Below are positions 33,842 to 45,297 of a DNA stretch of 49,797 nucleotides, one piece after another. The DNA comes from Cercozoa sp. M6MM (taxonomy: Eukaryota; Endomyxa: Ascetosporea). The translations under genes were made by a program, and so were the position numbers. A model generated the notes under the pieces. It was not told the origin of the DNA. It did not search any database and was given only the letters and a program-made list of their open reading frames with translations. Position 1 is the first letter of the stretch. Each line of letters opens with the position of its first letter. The DNA lies in NCBI GenBank assembly GCA_040357565.1, contig JBDODJ010000078.1; one strand, given 5' to 3'.

Positions 33842-34505
33842 CTAGTGTTCCTGGTGCGAGCGCAGGCACTGGTTGACCATGGCGAGCAGGTTGGGCTTCT
33901 CCAGCGCGGCCGCCACGCGCTCCTTGTCGTTGAGCTGCTTGTTGACCTGGTGCTCCTGCGCGTGCGTGCCGGGCGTGATGCGGATGTCGACCTTGCATCT
34001 GTGCGTAAGGGAGTCAGAGAGGGACTGCCCAAGAGAGAGGGCAGACAGGGGCGACACACCTGGCCGGCAGCGAGCGCATGAGCTTCACGCGCAGACACAG
34101 GCCGATCAGAGTGGCCATCTCGCAGTGCGGAATCGTCGGCGTGAACTGCACCGACACGGCACTGCCGTCGACTGCGATGAGACTGCGCTGCGTCACGTTG
34201 AGCTGCTCCAGCGTGTACGGGTGCTCCGGGTCGTTGATGTTCCTGATTATGTCTGCACACACACCCCATACACTCAGACCCACCCCCCAGGCCCAGTTGT
34301 TTGGTACAGCAATACAAGCACACCAAACACTTCGTTCACGTCCAGTGGTTCCGTCTCCTCTTCGTTAGCGACGGGAGACCCTGCGCAAACCAGAAACTGT
34401 AACTTTGGCACTGTTTGTCGTTTCGGCAGGAGAGATCACACATATTCTTCTGTCATCCTCTTCACGGACGTCGAAAACCACCGGATTCGCATTCAGACTG
34501 CTCAT
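33842..34505 (-). CDS. CIAO2B: cytosolic iron-sulfur assembly component CIAO2B (FAM96B/MIP18)
   Basis: CIAO2B with CIAO1 and MMS19 delivers Fe-S clusters to cytosolic and nuclear apoproteins such as DNA polymerases and helicases. Four exons join in phase: [20 protein letters not shown]; an acidic exon ending [28 protein letters not shown] with [15 protein letters not shown]; and [19 protein letters not shown] with [14 protein letters not shown]. These match the family nearly residue for residue, including the conserved Cys of [11 protein letters not shown]. The full length, about 155 residues, is normal. It is divergently transcribed from the Rad60-type gene starting 186 bp away. Confidence 0.96.
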
Positions 34506-34690
34506 GGCTGTACGGGCACGTCGCCACACAACTGCAGACCTTTCAAAACTGTCTACCCTAATATCGCCTTCCGGCTCGATTTTCCGGCTGCTGGCTCAAT
34601 AATTCTATTGAGGTCCACGGTGCTTTAGACACTGCTCCGAGCCCCGCAGTTGTGTGTGCTTACCTTCTGTGCGAGATTCGGTCTCGAACG

Positions 34691-36201
34691 ATGTCAGGAG
34701 TCGATCTGTTAGGCTTCGGTCAGGGTACGATCTCGTGCTGATGTTGTTTGACCCTGGCCCGTTGAAGCGGCCCTGCGGTGTACAGATGCGTTTGAGTTCC
34801 CCGACGCGGCCGATCTGAGCGAGGACAGCGGTTCCGACGAGGACGAGGACCTGGAGCCGGCGCTGAAGAAGCGACGTATCGAGGATGAGGTCGACCGCTC
34901 GCTGAGTTTTGCGAAACTGCAGGACGCCGTTTCTTTAGAAGGTGCTTTCTCGCTTGCTATCAGTACTTGTTCTTGTACTGGTCTGTCAGACTACCTGTCG
35001 ATGTCTACAATGCGTAAAGCTTTATTTTTTTGTGTCTTTTATCTTGTATTTATTAGACGAAAGCGACGCTTCGGACGGCGGAGTGAAATCGGCGGACGAG
35101 TTTGAAGTCGAAGATTTGCTCGAAGTTTCGGTGTGTCACTTCTTTTGTTTCTGCTGCTTTGTGGAAGAGAGAGTTTCGAAGTTCATTCAACAGTTTAAAA
35201 CTCAGCGAGCTGTCGACCTTATCCTCGGTATGCGCTTCTTCAGCGCCAGCTCGCTGAGTTTTGTGAAACTTTTGGATGAACTGTCGACCGCTCGCTGAGT
35301 TTCTGCTTGTGTGTGTTGACTGTTCTGCTATTGCTTGTGTTGACTCCTGACTGTTGATTGTTGTGACTGTTGACTGTTAATTGTCCTGACTGTGAACTGG
35401 GTGACTGCTGGAATAACAGGACATTGAGGAGGAGGAAGAGGAAAAAGAGAGAGCCGACAAGAACGACAGAGACAGGGAGGATCACAAGGAGGAAGAGGAC
35501 GACGAGGTCGAACGGGAGGCACTCCGCCTGCGGCAGGCACTGCGCTCGCTGTCCGAGGAAGTGGACGGACCCTCCGAGGCCGAGCGGCAGCAGATGCGCG
35601 CCGAGAGTCAGACACTGGCGCGCAACGCCAAGCGACGCCGCCTCGAGGAGGAGGAGGAGATCCTTATCAAGCACGCGGAACAGCAGTCCGTACTTCGCGC
35701 TTCTTTTCTCCTCTCGTTCTTTCGTAATCTTTGCTGCTGTGTGTTCGGTGCCTTCTGCAGGGCAAACTGGAGCCTGGTGCCCTGTGGGTACCACGCCTTT
35801 GTTTCTTCAGCTTTGTTCGATCGTTCTACCTATGCGCACGTCGTGTTCAGGTGGTAGTGCAGTTCCCGAAAGAGCTGGCACGCTCACTCAAGATCAAGAA
35901 TCAAGGCAAAATCACCGTCAAGTATCGCGAGGTGTGTTTCGTTTCTGTCTTCTGCGCGTTTTGCTCCTCCCGAATTCACAACTTGGATAGACACAACCTA
36001 TGGCGGATCTGTACAATTTATTGCGGAGAAAAGTCGGTCGGGACGACGTGAAACTCGTCTTTGAAGGTGATCGGGTCACGGAAAAGGTACGTTGTTCCTC
36101 GTTTCGTTTCATCATGGTCAGACGTCCTGTGTCGCTCGCAGTGCACCCCCGCCTCGCTGGACATGGAAAGTGAGGACATTGTGGACCTTAGAGTTTCTTA
36201 G
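34691..36201 (+). CDS. Rad60/NIP45-like protein with C-terminal SUMO-like domain
   Basis: Start 34691 (MSGVDLLGFGQ) joins in phase after a 62-nt intron to an acidic exon (ADLSEDSGSDEDEDLE) with a basic patch (LKKRRIEDE). Further acidic exons follow (DEFEVEDLLEVS, a long Glu-rich coil, and RNAKRRRLEEEEEILIK). The C-terminal exons form a SUMO-like fold (VVVQFPKELARSLKI, ITVKYRE, MADLYNLLRRKVGRDDVKLV, FEGDRVTEK, TPASLDMESEDIVDLRV). Acidic N terminus plus one SUMO-like domain with a TP..LDME..D.I end matches Rad60/Esc2/NFATC2IP proteins, which work with SUMO pathway enzymes in genome stability. Usually two SUMO-like domains are present; only one is seen here. The middle introns hold copies of exon sequence (see findings). 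Confidence 0.7.
35191..35302. repeat. inverted and direct copies of an upstream exon segment inside an intron
   Basis: The segment at 34880-34919 of the coding exon (around GGTCGACCGCTCGCTGAG) recurs as an inverted copy at 35191-35228 with about five differences. It recurs again as shorter direct copies at 35248-35270 and 35282-35302. All three copies are in the next intron region. Confidence 0.75.
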
Positions 36202-36427
36202 TTTCTTAGTCGAGTTTGGTTCGGTTCGCTAAGCCTGAATCCCGTCCATGATCAACTTTCGGCCCGTACGTGTCACCCGACCTGAGTCGTGTGCAGTGCG
36301 GGTGGCGTTTCTTCAACTTGGCGCTACGTTGCCGAGCGTTTCTCGCCCGTAGTCAGCGGTCATCGGTCAGTCGCACTCGACCATTCACAGTTCCACGCGC
36401 CTGTGTGACTCGGCGCCAACCGGGACA

Positions 36428-39400
36428 ATGCACGATCTTCTGAGCCGATTCTCGCGAGCTTTAGCGAACGGCGAGCCGTTTGCTTTCGGTGATCGCGTTG
36501 AGGTGAGCTTCGCGACGTTTTCGTCCGTATCGAAGGCGTTTGACCGTCTGCGCGAGGAGAATGACGAAGTTGTCGACACTGGGAGTCCCACCGAGTCCGA
36601 GGAAGAACAAGCTCCCTTGTCAGTCACAAGCGACTTCTCCTCGGTCGAGGAAGACTCCGACGACGATTTCGGCGCTCTCGCATTGAGTGTACAATTACAA
36701 GGAGCGACTACGTTAGCAGAGAGCGAGCAAACCGACTTGTTCGACAAAAGTCGCTACTTGGATCCCACTTGTATCAGCAACCGAACATCTCTTTTGCGGA
36801 CCTTTCAGGAGCCTTTCGATTGTTCTGTATGCGTAGTGGCGACTGAGCGTGAAGAAGCGCAGCGAATGTCTCCGCAGTCATCCTCGCACTCGCTGTCTCT
36901 CGACTCGTCCAACAACACCAAGGTGCGTCTGCTGCGGTACGACGCGGCACACCTCGATGTGACGCCCAAGAACGTGTCCCGTGCCAAGCTCACCGACAGT
37001 GCGAAACGGCACCGCCGTGTCTCCTTCCTGGCACGTGTCGACGGGGCCATACGCCGCCTGTCGCTGTCCGACACGTCGCGCAAGCAGCGTCACGAGATCA
37101 TCCACCTGGCGGCATCCGACGAGGAGTCGCTCGACTCGGCCAGCACGGCGGCGGCCTCGTCGTTCGCGACGCCGCACAGTCCTCGGCGAAAGAGACGAAT
37201 CCAGCTGACTCGCGAGAAGGAAACGGTTGCCAAAACGCCTCACCGCACGAAGCGCTCGATTGATCTCGACGAGGCCTTGCGTTTGGCCAACGACAGCTTG
37301 CAGCGTCGACTGAAACGTCTGCGTGCCTCGGAGGTTCTGGTAATGGCATCATCGCCGCATCTGTCTCGTGCACTACTCAGTGCTATGTCTTTCCTGCAGC
37401 TTACAGCGGCCTTGGTGCTGTGCCTGGCTTTCGGGAGTGTACTGGCGCTGGCTGCGAGAACAATGTTTAATCAGAACGCCCTCCGTCTCGCCGTGGCATC
37501 GCCGGCCATGTTGATGCAGGCTATCACGGTCTCCTACGCTTTGACGGCACTGGACTTACGACTGGTGTCCTGGCAGACACCGATCGCTTTCCTGGACAGC
37601 GATGCCGGTGTTGACGAAGCCTTTGGCAATGCGACGTGTAACCTCACCGAAACCGTCTCTGCTCTGGAGCAGGCGCATTCCTGGGTCCCGCAGACACTTT
37701 CGCTCATGGACGCGCAACTCAGCAAGTCGCTGTCCCAGGTGGCCGTCTCTCTGAATTGCGTGCAGACTTCGGCCACAGAGTGGATGCACACGCGTATTGC
37801 CGACGGCAATGTCACCTACTCTGACGTTCGCACTGTGCTTGCACTGCCCGAGATGGCTATCTCTCAAATCGACGCGACACAATTGTCGGGCGCGGCGACA
37901 ATGACCGTGTTGGAACGAGTATGCACACACCCTATCTTAAATTTAACTGCCCAGTGGCGTTTTAACTGAGAGCACTTTTTAATTCTTATGTGGGCGTGTG
38001 GATCTAGAGAATGCGGCAGTACTCGGTGTTGCAGTTCATCGAGGTGTGCGCCGTGCTGGCGACGTGCTGGGTCGGGGCAGGTCTCCTTCTGTGGCACTAT
38101 CTGGCAGCACGCGCCGCTTCCACTCGACTGAGCAACACCGTGTTGAGAGCACAGACGGCGATGAAGCGACTGGTGTCGAATGGAGAGGTTTCGCTGGACA
38201 GGACCATTATTACGGGCTCTGTCGCCGAAGCAGTGGCACGAGAGTCGGCCAATTCGAAGGTTTCCTCCAAGCACAAAAAGACAGACAGTCTCGGCATGTT
38301 CTTCGCCGCGAAAGCTGCCAAGGAGCTCACTCGGTCCCGCACGATAAAATCCGACTCCACTCAGAAAGACTCCTTGTTCGACACACTGGCCGAATCGAAA
38401 GTCACCTACCCCGAATTTCGCAACTATGGTATGTTCATGTCTCAGATTGTAAAATAGAAACCGTTTTGATGCCTATCTGCAGGAGGTTTTGCCAAGAGAA
38501 ACCATCCTCTACAAAAGACGAAACACCGCTACGCGTTGCAGTCGCTCGAGTCGGCCAACACGTGCAGCGACACGATGATGCTGCAGCAAGAGGAGGTCAG
38601 CGACGGTGAATCCACCGATGACCTGGTGATTGAAAAGCCACTCCTGGACTCTGTCAGCATAGTGGCCGATGTCGACAAAAGCAGCATCGACACACAGGAA
38701 CGCGCGGCGTCGTCGCAACAAAGAACGCGTCGACGCAAGTGCCGCGACCTCGGTTCCGACGCTGCCGAAACGCGTGCTTCGAGCCTCAGCAACGTTCTCG
38801 GCCTTGCTCGCGATGGCAGGCTTTGCCTCCATGGCACGCTCCGTGGTGGTACTTCACAAAGGCAGCGCCTTCCGCAGCGCCCTCGAAACAACGCAGCAGG
38901 CGCTGCTGCAAGCCCGCGAAGTCGAGGGCTCGATCGAGTCGCTTCTGTCGGCAGCGCGCACGAGGCACTCTGTGCCCGCCGTGGCCACTGGAGCTGCCAA
39001 CCTGGCCTCGGCATCGCCTGGAAGCAACACCACCGCATCGGTAACTCCGTACGATGAGGAACTCGAACTGACAGACAGTGTGACCAGCTCGCTCTTTGCC
39101 GAGTATGCCGAACTGTCGGCAATCGGGACCACTGGCAACGAGGCCTACTGGACGCTGCGCGAAGGTTCATTGGCATACCTGTCCGATAGCGAAGACATTG
39201 ACCTGCGCGTTATGATGTACGACATGACCTACACCTCAGTCGACAAAAGCAGTGTCGGTTCGCTCGATCTTACGGTAAGTAACTACTGTGTACCAACAGA
39301 CCTCTCGATTTATCTGTTGTATCAACAGGAGCATGTGCGAAAGGAAGTGGTAAAGCCTCTGCAGGACATGATCAGCGACACCAAGAACACGCTCAACGCC

Positions 39401-40584
39401 GAACTGGCAGTGTCGGCGTGCCTGTGCTTGTCGCTGCTGCTGGCATTGTTGTTCTCGACGGCACTGGCAGTTCGCGTCGATCGCTTCAACGAGGCCAGCA
39501 AGACACTCGAACTGCGCAATCAAACCTGGACTCTCGATCGAATGCTTGGTGCATTTGCAATAAGTGAAATGCATGATTTGAACATGTTCTTAAAATATGT
39601 ATTCCTCTGAGAAGGTACGGAAACATGCCGCCAGCTCCTGTACCAGCACGCATGCAAACGCTTCTGCGAAGAAAACCTCTTTGTAGGTCCATAAACACTG
39701 ATGCAGTATGGCAACCAAAAAACATCGTGTCCTGCAGTGGGTGATTGCGTGGCGCTCCGTGTTAATTCACTGCTCCTTCCCGACTCTTCAGAAAGTGCTC
39801 AAGCTACCCTTCGAGGGACAGTCGGTCATCTCGTACTACGGGACCCGGTACAACGCAAGAGGAGCGCCACCAGACGATGCCACGGGCATGTACACGGACG
39901 GCAAGCCTCTTCAAGGCGGCATTCCTCTCGCAACGGCCAAACTCCTGGCCGACACGTTTTTGAAGGAGGACGCGCCATTCCAAGTCAACATCTCGGCCAG
40001 TGCGAGGTGCAATCATATATGCTGTCTGTACAGACAGATGTGTCTGTCATCTAACTGTATGCAATCCTTGCCTTTGGACAGAACGGCAGCTCTCGCAATT
40101 TTGACTCGCGACTTGCGCTCCGCAAAGCAACAACTGCGAGAGACCAACTCTGATGAGACGGTGTGTTTTGTTAACTGTATTACCTAGTGCCGTATGTGCG
40201 TGTTTATTGTGTGGAGTACGTACACCCACAGTGGGCCTCCTTGCAATTCACTCTGCTGTGCGACCGAGTCATCGACTCTGAGGTGCGCGGACTGGCGCAA
40301 CTCAACATGTAAGATCGGGACTTGCTTAAGCTGGGACACTGATCGTCAACACTGACATATGCATATTTCCTGCCGATCTTCTGAGCGCAGAATTACGCCT
40401 TTTCTACTATCGGACGACTTTCAGAAGGTGGTTTTGCTTACAATTTACACGACAGTTGTTTTTGTAAACTTAAAGCAAGGTTGTGCTTTTGCAGTTCATT
40501 TCGACGCGCAGCGAATCGCTCTCAGAGCGTGCAGAGATCTTGCGTCAAGTGGTCACTTCCACCGCGGCAGACGCTACCTTCTAA
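36428..40584 (+). CDS. multi-pass membrane protein with long basic cytosolic N terminus
   Basis: Not recognised. Start 36428 (MHDLLSRFSRALANGEPF). The first roughly 290 residues are acidic then Ser/Arg-rich and disordered-looking. At least five hydrophobic segments follow: FLQLTAALVLCLAFGSVLAL, LMQAITVSYALTALDL, YSVLQFIEVCAVLATCWVGA, FSALLAMAGFASMARSVVV and SACLCLSLLLALLFSTALAV. Soluble loops carry N-glycosylation sequons (NATCNLTETV). After the last helix come a charged linker (RFNEASKTLELRNQTW) and exons ending ...RQVVTSTAADATF, stop at 40584. Phases agree for the eight 3' introns. The frame changes once near 38690-38740 without an obvious standard intron. This could be a very short intron, an internal intron from about 38608 to 38690, or a frameshift. 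The repeated pattern of loop-helix pairs is sensor-like, but no domain is identified. Confidence 0.65.
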
Positions 40585-40626
40585 CGTAAATTTACGACAG
40601 TACAGAAATCGCATTCAGTTGCCACA

Positions 40627-42796
40627 TTAAACTTCGACTTGCAAAGCTCGGAGCATCTCCGATGGGTCCTGTGAACTTTCAACCAATGGAGAGGATTCAC
40701 CCGAGGGTTGTAAATTTACTGTACCTTAACAAACTGCGCAAACATGCGCTCGAAAAATACGCCATCGCCAACAAACTGCAGCACGAGGTCAGCTGTGTCT
40801 CCACACAGCAGCGAACTCATCGCAGTTTGCACCCGACTTCTTTGCTCCTGTGGGTCAATAGCCCATCACACACATACCGTATGATCGAACGCAACAGGAA
40901 CTGTGTTTACCGAGATGTGGCTGAACATGGGCCGGAGTGCCTCACGGTACACGAACTCAAGCGTCTTCAACGGACTTCGACTGATGTCATGCTGCCAGTT
41001 ATAGGCCAGGCACAGGGTACAGGCGAAAGCGAGTCGCGCGAAAGGCGTTTCTTCCTGTTCAATCAATTACACACGTCACATTTTCCGCTGCGTTTCTTCA
41101 AAGAAACTCTGGTCCGATAACGTTACATCCGCGCGGACAGTTCCGATCAGGTTTCGCAAAATGCCATAATCTCCGAGTTGCTAGCAGACAAAACAATCTC
41201 CGAGTTGCTCGTCTAGGAGAACTGAGTCGCCTGGCAAAACCAGAGGCTTGGAGCCCCAAGGCAGCTCGCGATCTTCGTGCGTTTCCCAGGCCAAAGTTAA
41301 GGCACTCGGGTGGCTACACGCCACATCGATCATTTTGGCCAGACACGCGGCGTGTACCCTGGCATCTTTGGACCCCTCCAACAGCACTGCACAGAAGGTG
41401 GATACCACAGGGGCCAACAAACGTGAGTGAAAATTAAACTTTACTGGCAAATGGCGGTACTCTGACAGAGAAAAGCAGCTGTGTCCTTGTACACCATGTT
41501 GTCCGCGAGGTACACTGCGACGTCACGCTGAGCGTAAAACCCCAGAGTCAACGGCTCAAGGAAGAAGCAAGTGTTTTCTGTTGCATGCAAAGGACAGATT
41601 CAAAGGGGACAGTATGCAGCCAGAGCAGCGTGTATATTTATTTACTGTTGGCCTTGGCGCCGCGATCAATCAGAGTTTGGCAGGTACGGACCCACTTCTT
41701 AGCCAGAGGCACTACCGTACATGGCAGGCAGGAGAACAAGCGCATATTTGCACAAACAGAAGAAACGTAAAGAGATGTGCGAAGTACGATCAACGAGCCG
41801 CTCATAGTTCTCGCAAGCGACCGAAGCGAGGCTCGTCATCATGGCTTCCTGCAGCACTGGCTACGAACAAGCTTAAGGTACAGTAGTTTTACAGTAAATT
41901 GACAGGTACTGCAGTAGCGTCAGTACCGAGTCCAGCAGATCAGCAGGCAGCAACGGCATCACTCCGATCAGCACCGAGAAGTGCATGCGAGCACAGCTTT
42001 CGCTGCGAAAGCTGTCGTCTGTCGCCAAAAGCAGCGATGCGATCGCGAGCATCACGACGTCGTTGGAGAAATGGTTCGGACATATCCATTTAGTCAGACC
42101 ATCGCACACCTGTCACAAAGTACATGTGAGCCTTCTGCAGTCACTCAAGTGAATGCAAGACAACATGGTCACACCTTGGCTATCGCGGCGAGTTTTCGCT
42201 CTTCCTTCGCTTTTCACTAATTGACCAAACTTGGCGCGCAGTTTCTCGAACTCTTCAGCCGTAGTGCTGCGCACAAGAGCTGTCAAACTAACAAACGTTA
42301 CTTGTCAGATATTCCAGCCCACAATCCACAGCGAAAAAGAAAAGAATAAGCAATAGTAACGAGTTTACGAGTTTGGCTCTGCGCACTTCGAGAAAGAAGT
42401 TCATGCAGCAACGACACAGCCGCCATGAGGTCCTTCTCGGTGTCGCTCTCGGAGTCAGTGCTGCCAGTGGGCTCGAAACTGACCAGCTGGTGCATCACAT
42501 AAGCCAGCAATCGTAGCAGCGCCGGCTCTGAGTTCTCCTGTGTCAACAACGGCGACACGTCGACTCTGCGCGAGACTGTGGACATGACGCGCCTAGAGTT
42601 GACAACAACACAGTTGTAAAGAGTTGTTCTAATTCAATTGTACTCACGTATTTTAAAAATTGACTTTAAACTTACTGTACCAAAACTGATGCTCGAAAGC
42701 ACTCACATTAGCGAGCTCGCTTGAGCCTGCTTGGACTACTTCTGCTTGTGCCAGTCGCTGCCAGAGTTGCGCCAGGTTGTACATGGTGAGCGCCAT
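40627..42796 (-). CDS. HEAT/ARM-like protein resembling proteasome chaperone PSMD5 (S5b)
   Basis: PSMD5 assists assembly of the 26S proteasome base. About ten helical exons run in phase from MALTMYNLAQLWQRLAQAEV (start 42796; the junction to exon 2, RVDVSPLLTQENSEPALL, is uncertain) to MLRALQVEV with stop at 40627. HEAT-like units include LTALVRSTTAEEFEKLRAKF, MLAIASLLLATDDSFR, VRTCQTLIDRGAKANS, VSTFCAVLLEGSKDARVHAA, PFARLAFACTLCLAYN and LVLQFVGDGVFFERMFAQF. The DARVHAACLAKMIDVACSHP block resembles PSMD5 [20 protein letters not shown]. The ARLAFACTLCLA plus DRS-like C terminus also fits. This is a family-level resemblance only; other ARM proteins remain possible. One inferred intron is only 24 nt (41171-41194). 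Confidence 0.55.
41168..41209. repeat. 15-bp direct repeat bounding a micro-intron
   Basis: AATCTCCGAGTTGCT occurs at 41168-41182 and 41195-41209. On the minus strand the text between begins GT and ends AG (41194-41171, 24 nt) and contains an in-frame stop. Removing it restores the reading frame of the HEAT-like gene. Confidence 0.7.
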
Positions 42797-42935
42797 CGCG
42801 CCCTCCCGCCAAACTGTTGAGCGCTGCCGTGCCCTCAGTCTAATCACCGACAGATGAGCGGTATAAACGCAGAATTGCAGCTGAAAAAGCACTCTGTGCC
42901 TCTATGCTGTGCGAGCAACTGTGTGTGCTGTGCAG

Positions 42936-43371
42936 GATGCGCGCGTGCCTGCCGCTCGTGCTCATCCTGCGCAACCGTCTGCGTTACGCGCTGGCGCGCC
43001 GTGAGGTGTCTTGCTTTTCTCAACCTTGTATGTGTCGCTTGAGTACTGTTCATGTGGTGTTTGTGTACAGGTGACTGCATCCTCATGAGCCGCAGCACGG
43101 CCGTCAAGGTCGACGGTGTGAAGCGCACTGACCCGCGCTACCCGGCCGGCTTCATGGACGTTGTGTCCATCGAGAAGACGGGCGAGAACTTCCGCCTGCT
43201 GTACGACGCCAGGGGCCGCTTCGTGCTCAAGGAGATCGACGAGAAGAGGCTGAGTTCAAGCTGCTGCGCGTCAAGAAGTACGCCAAGTCGGCCAAGGCCT
43301 ACGCTGGCAAGAACCCGCTCGCCAACGGCCAGGCCGCTTCCGCCGAATACCCGGACAGTCAGATTAAACGT
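42936..43371 (+). pseudogene. truncated ribosomal protein S4 (RPS4/eS4) pseudogene fragment
   Basis: Two segments match the middle of eukaryotic RPS4. The first, at 42936-43002, encodes RACLPLVLILRNRLRYAL (family: ECLPLIIFLRNRLKYAL). After an intron-like stretch ending GTACAG comes [19 protein letters not shown], then [20 protein letters not shown] and LYDARGRF. The reading frame does not survive the splice, and a further one-base shift is needed near 43250 to reach [10 protein letters not shown]. The N-terminal S4 region and the C-terminal half (KOW part) are absent. The match stops where an inverted copy of receptor sequence begins. Retention of an intron indicates a DNA-level copy rather than a retro-copy. 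Confidence 0.78.
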
Positions 43372-43568
43372 ACCGGTTCATGGCGCCGACCTTGCCCGTG
43401 GACCACTCGACGTCGTCGCCCGTGACGTCGAAACTCTCCTGCACGCCGTCCGTGCTCCACGTCGAGAAGGCCATCGGCACGGCGCGCGCCTCGCTCTGCG
43501 AGAAGCGCCAGTTCGACACGGCCACCGTCTCGTCCTGCATGGCCAGCGAGAACATGACCACGGCCTGC
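43372..43568 (-). pseudogene. inverted copy of one exon of the GABA-B-like receptor
   Basis: About 197 bp are nearly identical, in reverse orientation, to 29618-29818 of the receptor gene (the exon encoding [18 protein letters not shown] and [14 protein letters not shown]). One three-base unit (an Asp codon) is missing and only a few substitutions are present. The copy has no neighbouring receptor exons, so it is a fragment that moved recently. It abuts the RPS4 fragment without a gap. Confidence 0.9.
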
Positions 43569-43756
43569 ATTCAATAAGTTTCTATCGTTTCAAACGCGGT
43601 CGAAGTGTCTTCGTTCCCGTCCGGTGCAGTACGAACGGAACATCGCATGCATGCACTGTCACGTAATGTTAACGTAAAAGCTGAACGAAAGCTATTTCAA
43701 GTTCGACGCGTCGGCTTCTTCTTGCGCTTTTTCTTCTTGCGCTCGTTCTTCGTGTC

Positions 43757-45259
43757 CTAATCACGGCCAGCTGCAGTCGCCTCAGGCTGTTTTGAAGTAA
43801 TCGCCCAGCTCAGACGACGAGAACTTCCGGCAGCAATCGAGTCAAAGGCCCAGCTATGTAAAACAGAGCATTCGAACCATGTTTGATGACGTACAGATAC
43901 TGGCTTACTTTGCGTGCAGCACAGGGATACGAGCACTAACAGCGTGCTTAACGATGACGTGATCCAAGTCAGCACCCTCGCCGACAAGCTAGAAGTAACA
44001 GGTCATTTATAGCACGCATGACTGCGAGTAAAATTTACCAACGCGTCACACTGCAAGTCGAAATCATCGAGGGTGACACCAATACTTCCGAGTTTGACTC
44101 GAAGCTCGTCCCATGGCATCCTGCTTAGATGTGACTTTGACGCACTCGGGCACAACATTAATTTATTGTCTTACGCTGGTTTTCCGATGAAGGCAAGTTT
44201 CAGCTCTGATTTCGGGCGTTCGGAAGGCTCATCTTGCTGCTTAGTAAAATACATGCGATAGTTCACTGCCATGAAACGAGTACCTCTTCATCGGCGACAA
44301 CTTCACCAACCTAGAAAATTCATTTAACACCAAGAATTCCGAGTCACATCTGATGTGTTTAGCAGATATTCAAATACATTTAGCTTGTAGACGAGAAGTG
44401 CTGGCGTGCGCCACGTCATGCTGAAGTGCCTGGCGGCGCTGGACGTGGTTTTACGCTTGCGGGTTTGAAACTTTGCGGGTTTTCGCTTGCGGGTTCGCAA
44501 CTTGTGGCTGTTGCAAGAGGTAGGCTCAAACAGCGCCCAAGCAAGAGGCTGATTGGAGATAGGCGGTTCCTTGGGAACGCGCACACAGGTCACAAAGCGG
44601 CCGTTTTCCAGTTGTTGCTCCGACCACTCGAGAGCAGCCTTTTTTTGGTCAGCCACATGCGAGATCACTGAGTGAAGCTCGTACTGCTCCACCTTATCCG
44701 AAGAAGTGCCGGAGCCTGTACGGTAACCTTCAGAGTTTACATCAACGACACGAAGTCAAGTTACCTGGAAGAGATATCACCGTCGACACAAACGACTTGC
44801 GGCTCCAGTGCTTTTTGTCCTCCGGAGCGAAGTTTGGGTCGACCAGCAGCACTTTTGGCAACGGGCGCTTGTCAACAAGCGTCGCTTGCAACAACTAAAT
44901 TTATGACACAATGATGTACAGTATACGCATATTGTTATTAAACAAAAACGTACACTTTGCACAGTGTCAGTATCCTCAAAAATCGCACCGTCTTCGCGCA
45001 GCTTCAAGAACAACAGGTCACTCTGCTTTGGCAAAAGACTTCTCACCGACTCCGAAACCAGTGCCACCGAGTGCTTCGACAGTTCCTCGATAAACGTCAA
45101 CGCATTTTGGAGCAAACTTTGGCCAAGATCCTTGGCTTTCTGCGGCAGTGCGGATTCTTCAAGAATCAACTGTAGTTTCTCCTCGTCGGAAGCACAGCCT
45201 TCCAGCATTTCATAAATCGCTTTCGGACTGCAGAGTGCGACCCGGATCGCCGGAGTCTG

Positions 45260-45297
<38 letters not shown>

